From: a virus
IMG/VR virus record: IMGVR_UViG_3300032323_001996
Coordinates: 1-32,086 of that record
Strand: one strand, 5' to 3'
DNA: 32,086 nucleotides
The position numbers and the translations under genes were made by a program. The number at the start of each line of letters is the position of its first letter. Within the stretch, counting starts at the first letter, position 1. The notes under the pieces are model-generated. The model did no database searches. It was not told where the DNA came from and was given only the letters and a program-made list of their open reading frames with translations. Shown in pieces: positions 22,979 through 30,240 of the stretch.

Positions 22979-23000
22979 GTTTATATTATAATAACAATGA
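22979..23000 (-). promoter_or_regulatory. Late-type motif before the portal operon
   Basis: The minus strand has TCATTGTTATTATAATATAAAC. The first 12 bases are identical to the elements at 25441-25462 and 29787-29806. It follows a strong terminator, so a promoter is expected here. Confidence 0.6.
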
Positions 23001-23022
23001 ATTTCGTAATAATAGTTAAATC

Positions 23023-23050
23023 AAAAAACCCCACTCCGAAGAGTAGGGTT
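23023..23050 (-). terminator. Strong terminator with TTCG tetraloop after the tail tube gene
   Basis: The minus strand reads AACCC-T-ACTC-TTCG-GAGT-G-GGGTT followed by TTTT. An ACTC/GAGT stem is closed by a very stable C(UUCG)G loop, with a second AACCC/GGGTT stem outside a single T-G pair. Confidence 0.92.
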
Positions 23051-23079
23051 AATATTTTTAGTGTTTATACCGAATGATA

Positions 23080-23643
23080 TTATGCAGATGCTCCGTAAAC
23101 TACTGTGTAGTTTGCAGTTAATCCACCTAATGCATTTGCAGTAGTACTTCCAGATAAGAATTGAGCTGGGAATTGTTCAGTACCTGTGAAAGTCAAAGAG
23201 TATCCGTAAAGGTCTCCTAAAGCTCCACCAGTTTGTATAGTTCCGCCAGTCATGTCTGCACCTTCTTTTTTACCTACTAAGAACGCATCACCATTGTTAG
23301 TCCAAACGATAATTTGAGGTCTACCATAAGCCATAAGCTTTAATTGAGTAGTCATTTCGTTTGTTAACTTCTTTAAGTTTAGAGTTAATTCTTGTGAAAA
23401 GAATGTAGTTCCGTTCTCTCTTGAAGTGTTAACAGTTTCAGTATATGCACTAGTCCCTTTCAATTCGTAGTAATACAAAATTGAGCCAGAAGGAACACCT
23501 GTCAACAATCCTGAAGGAGTTGCTGTTTGTGCTGCTGTTTCTGCAAAAGAACCCGTCGTATAATTGATAAAGTAAACACCCTGTAAACCACCGATGCTTT
23601 CTTTACATACTTCGTTTCTTCCTAGAGTTAATGAACAAGGCAT
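23080..23643 (-). CDS. Major tail (tube) protein
   Basis: A 187-aa protein encoded alone between two strong terminators, as expected for a highly expressed structural protein. The N-terminus ESIGGLQGVYFINYTTGSFA, the middle ELTLNLKKLTNEMTTQLKLM and the C-terminal YSLTFTGTEQFPAQFLSGST are typical of siphovirus tube proteins with a beta-sandwich fold. The length is normal for the family. The identification rests on pattern and context, not on a named motif. Confidence 0.78.
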   Translation of the reverse strand: MPCSLTLGRNEVCKESIGGLQGVYFINYTTGSFAETAAQTATPSGLLTGVPSGSILYYYELKGTSAYTETVNTSRENGTTFFSQELTLNLKKLTNEMTTQLKLMAYGRPQIIVWTNNGDAFLVGKKEGADMTGGTIQTGGALGDLYGYSLTFTGTEQFPAQFLSGSTTANALGGLTANYTVVYGASA

Positions 23644-23668
23644 ATATTTAAATTTTAGTTTTGTTATT

Positions 23669-23694
23669 AAAAAAGGTGGGTGTTGAGACCCACC
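23669..23694 (-). terminator. Strong terminator after the capsid gene
   Basis: On the minus strand GGTGGGT (23694-23688) pairs perfectly with ACCCACC (23681-23675), with a 6-nt loop, followed by six T (23674-23669). The tail tube gene starts 26 nt later. Confidence 0.95.
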
Positions 23695-23711
23695 CTTTAA
23701 TTATTTTTTGA

Positions 23712-24680
23712 TTAGTAAGCTCCGTAGTATACGATGTCTTGACCAATACCGAACTGAGTACCACCTGTGTATCTCATTACAATTCTGTAATTTTGAGAAC
23801 CATCAATGTTAGCCATATCCAATACTTTTACTTCATTGTAGTCAGATAATAAACCTGTACCGAAGAATAAGTTTGATTTTTGAGCTGCTACGATTTTAGA
23901 AGAACTCATACCTGGACACCATACGATTTCAATACCATTGAAGTTAAATGGTTTTTCACCCACGTTTAATTGGTTGTTCCATCCGTTTGCACCGATAGCA
24001 CCACCCGCTAAAGCTTGTTGGTATGCTTTAGCTACGTCAGTAGCAACATACAACAATACATCAGGCTTACCATAAACTGTATCAGGAATAGTGTTTACAA
24101 CTGAATTTAATTTGTCGATTACGTTAGCTGAAGTTACAGAGCCAGAGATTACGATTGAACCACTCTTTGCTGCTAATACTGCAGTTGCACCACCTGCTGC
24201 AATTGATGCAGAGAATGCAGTTTGGAAACCACCGAACTCACCATTTGTTGAGTTAGTTCCTTGCCAAATTGATTCTTCAGTTGCTTCTGCTACTTTACCA
24301 CCTACATAAGAGATTAAGAAATCGTTGAAGTTCTTAGGAATTTCATCGAATGCAGAGAAACCTAATTGTAAAGCTTCCCATGAATCTACGAACTCTTGCT
24401 TACATAATAGTAAGTTAACTTGTAATTCTTTTGGAGTTAATACTTGCTCAGAAATAGCAACGCTACCTGAAGTTGTGAAATCACATGAAGCATCTTGAAC
24501 GATACCACTCACGTCTAATTTTTGGATTACAGATTTGTACTTCACGTTAGGCATGATAGTTACAAGTTTCTTATCCAAAGTGTTTGCACTTAACAACGCT
24601 GCTGCGATGTAGCCACTTGCCGCCTCACCTGCGTAGGTAGTCGTAATAGTAGGCAATGCGAAATTTTGTCTTGCTTTCAT
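23712..24680 (-). CDS. Major capsid protein
   Basis: A 322-aa protein preceded by the scaffold gene and followed by a strong terminator. KKLVTIMPNVKYKSVIQKLD, AISEQVLTPKELQVNLLLCK and GGKVAEATEESIWQGTNSTN are typical of HK97-fold capsid proteins of Bacteroidetes phages. The C-terminus (YRIVMRYTGGTQFGIGQDIV) is the last strand region of such proteins. GC content at codon ends seems higher than in neighbouring genes, which fits high expression. Confidence 0.92.
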   Translation of the reverse strand: MKARQNFALPTITTTYAGEAASGYIAAALLSANTLDKKLVTIMPNVKYKSVIQKLDVSGIVQDASCDFTTSGSVAISEQVLTPKELQVNLLLCKQEFVDSWEALQLGFSAFDEIPKNFNDFLISYVGGKVAEATEESIWQGTNSTNGEFGGFQTAFSASIAAGGATAVLAAKSGSIVISGSVTSANVIDKLNSVVNTIPDTVYGKPDVLLYVATDVAKAYQQALAGGAIGANGWNNQLNVGEKPFNFNGIEIVWCPGMSSSKIVAAQKSNLFFGTGLLSDYNEVKVLDMANIDGSQNYRIVMRYTGGTQFGIGQDIVYYGAY

Positions 24681-24708
24681 TTTTTTAATTTAAATGATTG
24701 TTATTAAT

Positions 24709-25431
24709 TTATTTATAAAGTTTAGATAAGAAAGAAGATTGTGCATCTTTTGATTTCTTACCATAATTTTTTCTGTTTGTTTCAGATGTGAATTTTAAAG
24801 CTTCTTCTGTTGGAGCACCATCTAATTTTGGTAACTCTTCTTCTTCCATCATTACTTCCTCATCAACTTCTTCGTCAACTGGAGGCATCATAGCTTCTTC
24901 CATTTTCATCATCTTCTTTTCCATCTCTTCGATTCTGTAAGCCATTTCTTCTAACTTCTTACCTAATTCGATTTCGATTTCAGGCTTCTCATCTTCAGGC
25001 TTTAATTCAGCTTCAGCATCTTCTGGTAAAGTTTCTACTTCATCAGTTTCTTCTGCTGCTTTCAATGTTCCTTTTTCGATTTGACCTGGAACTTCTGGCA
25101 TCTTGTCATCTTCAGTATAAGTTCCTGCTTGAGGAATATCTTTTACTTTTTCATCAGCCATTTCTACATTTTCTCTCTCAACGATTTTACCATCTTCAGT
25201 TCTTACTTTGAACATAGTTTCGTTACCTTCGGTGTCTCTTAACATTAAGTCATGCATACCGTTTGGTGCTGGAGATTTAGTTCCATCTTCTGAAACTACA
25301 AATAGGTCTTCACCTACATCGAATGTTGCAGATTCAACAATTGTTCCGTCTGCTAATTTTGCATAAGTTAATTCAACTTCATTTGCTGATAAAAACTCAA
25401 CAATCTTATTTAATACTTTTTTTGCGTTCAT
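24709..25431 (-). CDS. Scaffold-like protein
   Basis: A 240-aa, very acidic protein directly upstream of the capsid gene. A beta N-terminal domain (VELTYAKLADGTIVESATFD) is followed by a disordered acidic linker. A Met/Glu coiled coil (KKLEEMAYRIEEMEKKMMKM) is at about 155-180, and a basic C-terminal tail (NRKNYGKKSKDAQSSFLSKL) could bind capsid protein. This arrangement fits scaffolding proteins, which the protease would remove. A late-type motif precedes it at 25441-25462. Confidence 0.8.
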   Translation of the reverse strand: MNAKKVLNKIVEFLSANEVELTYAKLADGTIVESATFDVGEDLFVVSEDGTKSPAPNGMHDLMLRDTEGNETMFKVRTEDGKIVERENVEMADEKVKDIPQAGTYTEDDKMPEVPGQIEKGTLKAAEETDEVETLPEDAEAELKPEDEKPEIEIELGKKLEEMAYRIEEMEKKMMKMEEAMMPPVDEEVDEEVMMEEEELPKLDGAPTEEALKFTSETNRKNYGKKSKDAQSSFLSKLYK

Positions 25432-25440
25432 ATATTTTTA

Positions 25441-25462
25441 GTTTATATTGTAATAACAATGA
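25441..25462 (-). promoter_or_regulatory. Late-type motif before the scaffold/capsid operon
   Basis: The minus strand has TCATTGTTATTACAATATAAAC. It shares 21 of 22 bases with the element at 22979-23000 and lies 9 nt before the scaffold start. Confidence 0.6.
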
Positions 25463-25498
25463 TTTTTTGATTTATAGTTATTTTTAGTTATTTTTGGT

Positions 25499-26266
25499 TT
25501 ATAATCCGTATCTTGCTTTTAATGAATTATGATTTTGTAATAATTCTGCAGTAGTTAATGACCCTGTATACAATGCCATAACTTGCATAGTACTTCCTGA
25601 ATTTAAATATCTATTAGGTAAACTACTATTATCAAAATTAAATTTAGGAGTTAGAGTACCTGTTGAGATAGTTGCACTCAAAGTAAATGAGCCTGTTATA
25701 CCATCCATACACCAGTTTAAATTATTAGAAGCATCATTAAAACTAAATTGAGATATGTGCCAACTACCTGATGATGCTGACCCCGTTGGTGCTTGTGTTA
25801 AAGCAAATTGGTCATTTATTACAAAAAGAACTCTACTACCATATGTTGTCTGGTCTCCTATAAACATACCATATGCCTCAGGGTCTAAACCTGCAAATAA
25901 TTCAGCTCCACTAAATTGATAAGTTGCACTTTGTAAAAACCATGCACTTACAAATGTTACACTACCAGTAAGAGTTAATGCTGGCATTGCAATTGTATTG
26001 GTATTTGTAGAAGTAGCCAATCTTAAGAAACTACCTGATACAGAAGATGAATTATAATTCCAGTTTGCACTTACACTACCTGTTCTATTATTGCCACTTA
26101 AGTCAAATATTGTTGTCTGTCCACTTGCAGAATACGATGATGTAAATGCAACATCATAATATGCATAAAGTGAAGAACTTACAGCCAATGGTTGTATACC
26201 ACTTACAAATGGTGCAACTTCACTTATTGGGTAATTTTGATTAAATCCAAAGTTTTGAAATATCAT
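25499..26266 (-). CDS. LamG/concanavalin-like lectin-fold protein
   Basis: A 255-aa protein with the pattern of Laminin-G-3/ConA-like domains. YAYYDVAFTSSYSASGQTTI with FDLSGNNRTGSV comes near the N-terminus, NLNWCMDGITGSFTLS in the middle, and MQVMALYTGSLTTAELLQNH near the C-terminus. Such domains bind glycans on many phage virions. It overlaps the 1072-aa fibre gene by 1 nt (TAATG), so the two are made together and probably act in one appendage. Confidence 0.8.
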   Translation of the reverse strand: MIFQNFGFNQNYPISEVAPFVSGIQPLAVSSSLYAYYDVAFTSSYSASGQTTIFDLSGNNRTGSVSANWNYNSSSVSGSFLRLATSTNTNTIAMPALTLTGSVTFVSAWFLQSATYQFSGAELFAGLDPEAYGMFIGDQTTYGSRVLFVINDQFALTQAPTGSASSGSWHISQFSFNDASNNLNWCMDGITGSFTLSATISTGTLTPKFNFDNSSLPNRYLNSGSTMQVMALYTGSLTTAELLQNHNSLKARYGL

Positions 26267-29200
26267 TATACCATATTTTTTGTTGATACTACGAATGGAA
26301 CACCACTTGTAACTGCTACTATTGATAGAACATCTTTCTTAGCACTTCCGTTAGTTGCTGAATATGCACTACCTGATGGTTGTAACATAGTCGGTGCTAA
26401 TGAAGCAGATGAGTCTGTACCTGTTGTAATAACTAATGTTGCAGATGTACCTGGTTGAACATTTGATGCTGATATATGTGTTGTTGCAGTATCTGCTAAT
26501 GTTAAAGTAAAGTAGTTACCTAAATTCAAATCCATTGATGCAGTATTAGATGTAATTGATAATGCTATTACATTTCCAAATGCACTACCGGTAAATACAG
26601 AATTACCTATTACAGTTAATTCAACTGCATTTGATGAACTTAGTATTAAACTACCTGTCATTGTAGTCGAACCACTTACATTAAGAGTTCCCTCTATGAA
26701 TGTATTTGAACCACTATCTATTAACAAACCAGTCTTTCTTGCAGATGTTGATGTACCTGTTCCAACTGCAAATATAGTTTCTGCAGTCAAATCTTTATTA
26801 CCATCTACTGCATTAAATCTACCTGCGAATAGTGAACCATGTCTTAAACTATCACCACCGAAAGCTGGATTACCACTACTTCCCGTTACAATCAATCCAT
26901 TACCTATAATAGCTGTATTTGAAATTGAATTGGAGCCTGTTGGACCTGTTTGTACAAATGGTGTATTAGTACCCATAATCATACTTCTATAAACACCACC
27001 TTGATAATCCGCATCAGAAGTATCATTAGGGTCATTACTTCCACTAAATGTAATTGTATTCGTTCCAAGCAAAATATTTTGATACAATCCAACTGCATTA
27101 CCTAGTTGTGATACTCTAGAACTACCTGATGAATTATTTGTAATTGTATTGGTTCCATACCATAAATTACCACTTAAATCTATGGATGAACTATTCATAT
27201 TAAGATTAGTAACACCATTAAGTTGATTATTATTAATTGTAGCTACTTGTGTTGTATTTGTTCTATTTGCAACAATAGCTAAAGTTTGTATAATATTTGA
27301 GTTTATACTAACTCCTGCAACTATCTTTTCTGCGTTGTTTGCTGCAGACGTACCTAAATTTATTGCGTTAAAAATCTGGTTGTTATTTATAGTATATGCC
27401 GATGAACTAATAGGCCCTCTTATTGTAATTGGGTTAGCTGTTGCTAAAACATTAAAAAAAGTATTGTTACTTATTGTAGGTGAGAATTGCATCGATGCAC
27501 TTATTTGTGGAAGTGCACCCATCATTGATATATTACCCGATGTTAAGTATCTCTTAAATCCTGCAGTTGGTGCACCTGGATTAGTGAATATATTTCCACT
27601 ACCTGATATAGTTGTATCTGCAGTATTTGAATTTGTTTTGAATATAAAGTTTCCAATACCTGCAGAAGATGCACTTATGTGTGCAGATGCAGATGTGAAT
27701 CCTTTTGCAACTAACATCATTGAGCCTGATGCATCTGATATTGTAAAGAAGTTACCAGCGTTATCTATTAGAGTTTGGTCACCTGTAAATACATTACTTC
27801 CAGTTGTTGCATAACTTCCAGTTGCTGCAATTAAACTATTTACCTTTTGGTCGTTAGATGATGTGTATGAATTGAATGATGAAGTTGTTACATAACTTCC
27901 ACTTGCACCTTCTAAACTATCCAATCTACTATCCACCGATGTAGAGAATACTAATGGGTCACCTAAACCATTTATTGTTGATGCGGATATAGAGTTTGCA
28001 GTTACTGCTCCTACGAATGTTGCTTGTGTTCCACCACCTTGTCCCATTGCAACTATAATAGTTCCTGCTGATGTTTGTAATTCTAATCCATTACTTCCTT
28101 GTGCTCTAACATGGTGTGTTACTAAATCAGCACCATTCACCATATTGATTGAACCACTTATGTTTATACTACCTGTTATAGTTTGATTACCTACGAATGT
28201 GTTACTGCCTGTTGTTGCAAAGTTACCTGTTGAGCCACTAACATCAGGAATGTTTACACTAAATGTTTGTGTATTTCCTTTTGTGAATGTTAAGTTTCTT
28301 GTCCCATTATCAAAAGATGCAGTTACAATTGCTAAACTTGCAGATGTAAATAAAGATGCAGTTGCAGTGTTTATGTTACTAATTGATATATTAACAGATG
28401 CAGTTGCAGTATTCAAATTAGAAATTGATACTAATGCAGATGCACTAAACAATTCTAAGTTTTGTGTTTCAACTAATAAACTTGCAGTTGTAGTTTCTAA
28501 ATTATTTAATCTGTTATTAGTAGAAGAAGTATATGCATTGAATGATGAAGTAGATACTAAAGAAGATGTACTAAATGATGCGGTGAATGTGTTTAATGAA
28601 GATGTACTTGCTTGAACTGCTAAGAATTTAGCATCGGTTGAAGCAGTGTATGTGTTAAACGATGCAGTCAAATTATTAATTGTTCCACTATCAGGTGTAT
28701 TAACCGATATGATTGCAGTACCTCCAGCAATAAATGCACTAATACCACTACCCGTAAAGTTTAATGATACTGCATTACCTTGTGGAATACCTTCGTCTAA
28801 AATAGGCATTGATATAGATGCAGTTATACCTGTAATCTTACTACCATTACCAATAAATTCAGATGCAGATATAAATGATGATGCACTAATAGATGTGAAT
28901 ATATTAGCACCTACAAATGTATTACTACCTGTTGTTGCGTATGAACCCGTCTTTGAATTCAAACTATCTATTGAAATCTGTTGTGATGCAGATGATTGAT
29001 TCAAATTATTTATTGAAACCAATGCAGATGCACTAAACAATTCTAAGTTTTGTGTTTCAACTAAAAGACTTGCAGTAGTCGTATTCAAATTATTAATCGA
29101 TATCTGTGCAGATTGAGTAAATTGTTGTAATGATGCAGTTGCCTGATTTAGATTACTGATGTCAACAGTACTACCGGTTGCAACTGTTACATTGAAAGTA

Positions 29201-29484
29201 GAGTTATTACCCTTTGTAAAAGTAATCACATTACCTGCAGCTGATGCAGTAATCAATAAACTACCTGTTGTTAATCCACTTGCAGATGCAGTAAATTGTT
29301 CTAATGCATCTATTTGTTGATTCCAACTTGAACTATCTACATTATAGCCTAACTCATCAACCATAGAGTCAATCATATTTACATTGAATGCTCTTAAGAT
29401 TGCTGGAGTGATTGCTCCGTTATTATTATTGGGGAAGGATTGATTGTTATCAACCTTCAATGCCTGTTTTGAAATTTCAGCCAT
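26266..29484 (-). CDS. Long fibre protein (1072 aa) with repeat stalk
   Basis: This is the largest gene. After a short N-terminal region (LKVDNNQSFPNNNNGAITPA) comes a stalk of heptad-like repeats (FNAYTSSTNNRLNNLETTTA; LLVETQNLELFSASALVSI twice) and repeated TTGSNTFVGNQTI-type units. A beta-helix-like central part follows, rich in Asn and Ser (NNNQLNGVTNLNMNSSSIDL). The C-terminal domain (ITSNTASMDLNLGNYFTLTL) is shared with the 532-aa fibre. It lies upstream of the scaffold and capsid genes, so it could be a capsid fibre as well as a tail fibre. Confidence 0.8.
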   Translation of the reverse strand: MAEISKQALKVDNNQSFPNNNNGAITPAILRAFNVNMIDSMVDELGYNVDSSSWNQQIDALEQFTASASGLTTGSLLITASAAGNVITFTKGNNSTFNVTVATGSTVDISNLNQATASLQQFTQSAQISINNLNTTTASLLVETQNLELFSASALVSINNLNQSSASQQISIDSLNSKTGSYATTGSNTFVGANIFTSISASSFISASEFIGNGSKITGITASISMPILDEGIPQGNAVSLNFTGSGISAFIAGGTAIISVNTPDSGTINNLTASFNTYTASTDAKFLAVQASTSSLNTFTASFSTSSLVSTSSFNAYTSSTNNRLNNLETTTASLLVETQNLELFSASALVSISNLNTATASVNISISNINTATASLFTSASLAIVTASFDNGTRNLTFTKGNTQTFSVNIPDVSGSTGNFATTGSNTFVGNQTITGSINISGSINMVNGADLVTHHVRAQGSNGLELQTSAGTIIVAMGQGGGTQATFVGAVTANSISASTINGLGDPLVFSTSVDSRLDSLEGASGSYVTTSSFNSYTSSNDQKVNSLIAATGSYATTGSNVFTGDQTLIDNAGNFFTISDASGSMMLVAKGFTSASAHISASSAGIGNFIFKTNSNTADTTISGSGNIFTNPGAPTAGFKRYLTSGNISMMGALPQISASMQFSPTISNNTFFNVLATANPITIRGPISSSAYTINNNQIFNAINLGTSAANNAEKIVAGVSINSNIIQTLAIVANRTNTTQVATINNNQLNGVTNLNMNSSSIDLSGNLWYGTNTITNNSSGSSRVSQLGNAVGLYQNILLGTNTITFSGSNDPNDTSDADYQGGVYRSMIMGTNTPFVQTGPTGSNSISNTAIIGNGLIVTGSSGNPAFGGDSLRHGSLFAGRFNAVDGNKDLTAETIFAVGTGTSTSARKTGLLIDSGSNTFIEGTLNVSGSTTMTGSLILSSSNAVELTVIGNSVFTGSAFGNVIALSITSNTASMDLNLGNYFTLTLADTATTHISASNVQPGTSATLVITTGTDSSASLAPTMLQPSGSAYSATNGSAKKDVLSIVAVTSGVPFVVSTKNMV
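28433..28476. repeat. 44-bp exact direct repeat, copy 1 (within the fibre gene)
   Basis: Identical to 29021-29064. It encodes the repeated LVETQNLELFSASA peptide of the stalk. Such repeats allow stalk length change by recombination. Confidence 0.9.
28493..28550. repeat. 58-bp repeat shared by the two fibre genes, copy 2
   Basis: Partner of 18815-18872; it lies in the 1072-aa fibre gene. Confidence 0.85.
29021..29064. repeat. 44-bp exact direct repeat, copy 2 (within the fibre gene)
   Basis: Identical to 28433-28476, 588 bp away (a multiple of three), so recombination between the copies would keep the reading frame. Confidence 0.9.
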
Positions 29485-29500
29485 GTTATTTTATTATTTA

Positions 29501-29779
29501 TTAGTCTAATATTATGTCGAAACCTTCACTATATCCGTCTGAGAAACCACCACCTTTAGTTCTATTAGGAGATTGTATTTGTCCTATTCCTTGGTTCATA
29601 AGAAAACCCTTACAGCATTTTACATCATAAGTGTTACTTTCCAAGCAAAGACATGCTTGTCTACTATTTTTAGGGGATGATAATCCTTTAGTTGGCCCAA
29701 TATAGATGCCTGAGTTATTCTCTCTATTTACACTATATCTTAAATTCCCATTCCTACTATTGCTCCATTTTCCAGACAT
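29501..29779 (-). CDS. Small Cys-containing virion-type protein
   Basis: A 92-aa protein with ACLCLESNTYDVKCCKGFLM and NQGIG at about residues 42-66. This CLC...TY..xCC.G...NQGIG pattern recurs in small proteins of the structural block in Bacteroidetes phages. The N-terminus is Asn/Ser/Arg-rich, and the C-terminus is GGGFSDGYSEGFDI. Its role is unknown; it precedes the long fibre gene by 16 nt and has a late-type motif upstream. Confidence 0.72.
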   Translation of the reverse strand: MSGKWSNSRNGNLRYSVNRENNSGIYIGPTKGLSSPKNSRQACLCLESNTYDVKCCKGFLMNQGIGQIQSPNRTKGGGFSDGYSEGFDIILD

Positions 29780-29786
29780 CGGTATC

Positions 29787-29806
29787 GTTTAATATAATAA
29801 CAATGA
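29787..29806 (-). promoter_or_regulatory. Late-type motif before the fibre operon
   Basis: The minus strand has TCATTGTTATTATATTAAAC. The first 12 bases are identical to 22979-23000 and 25441-25462. It lies 7 nt before the ATG at 29779. Confidence 0.6.
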
Positions 29807-29821
29807 ATCCAGAATAAATCG

Positions 29822-30199
29822 TTATGAGTATCTACTTCTATGTCTGCCATCTCTAATCATCTGTTTCATATTATCATCATAAGTTCCCCAATATAAGTTA
29901 TCTGCTGCATTATTAGTCGGGTCATTATCATTATGGCAAACTAATGGTAGATTATTTGGATTAGGTATAAATGCAATTGCTACTAATCTATGTGGTGCTA
30001 ATGAAGTAATTATACCATCTTTGCAAAGACTTACTTGTGAATGGCCCCATTTACTTTTTTTACATGGTTTAATTATTTGACTTTTACGATTTCTATAAGA
30101 ATTTTTATATTTGCAAATTCTATCCATTGAACGTATTAAGCCAGTAATACTCACTTGATATAAACCTTCATATCCTATTATGTCTTTCCAAATTTCCAT
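29822..30199 (-). CDS. HNH homing endonuclease (NUMOD4 type)
   Basis: A 125-aa protein. The N-terminal NUMOD4 motif is MEIWKDIIGYEGLYQVSITG. The HNH core is APHRLVAIAFIPNPNNLPLV then CHNDNDPTNNAADNLYWGT, with HRLVA, a His-Asn-Asp centre and the usual Asn-Asn spacing. A Cys replaces the usual residue before the central His. Its ATG lies 4 nt after the promoter -7 element, so the mRNA should be leaderless or nearly so. It is an independent mobile gene between chaperone-like and virion genes. Confidence 0.9.
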   Translation of the reverse strand: MEIWKDIIGYEGLYQVSITGLIRSMDRICKYKNSYRNRKSQIIKPCKKSKWGHSQVSLCKDGIITSLAPHRLVAIAFIPNPNNLPLVCHNDNDPTNNAADNLYWGTYDDNMKQMIRDGRHRSRYS

Positions 30200-30203
30200 A
30201 CTA

Positions 30204-30235
30204 CCAATATACGAAAAATAATTAACTTTTACAAA
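30204..30235 (-). promoter_or_regulatory. Promoter of the HNH gene at 29822-30199
   Basis: The minus strand has TTTGT (30235-30231), 17 nt, CGTATATTGG (30213-30204), then TAGT and the ATG. It is almost identical from TTTTTCGTATATT through the start codon to the promoter at 31563-31594. The -33 box lies within 10 nt of the frameshift product stop. Confidence 0.8.
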
Positions 30236-30240
30236 TATAT

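Noticed and set aside
27335-27814. 159-aa plus-strand reading frame inside the long fibre gene
   Set aside because: It is an antisense shadow of the biased Ser/Thr/Asn codons of the fibre gene; there is no promoter or start context, and its composition (Val/Ile/Pro-rich) is what antisense of such codons gives. The same holds for other plus-strand frames at 7502, 10307, 11381, 17496, 17779, 19196, 28199 and 28646.
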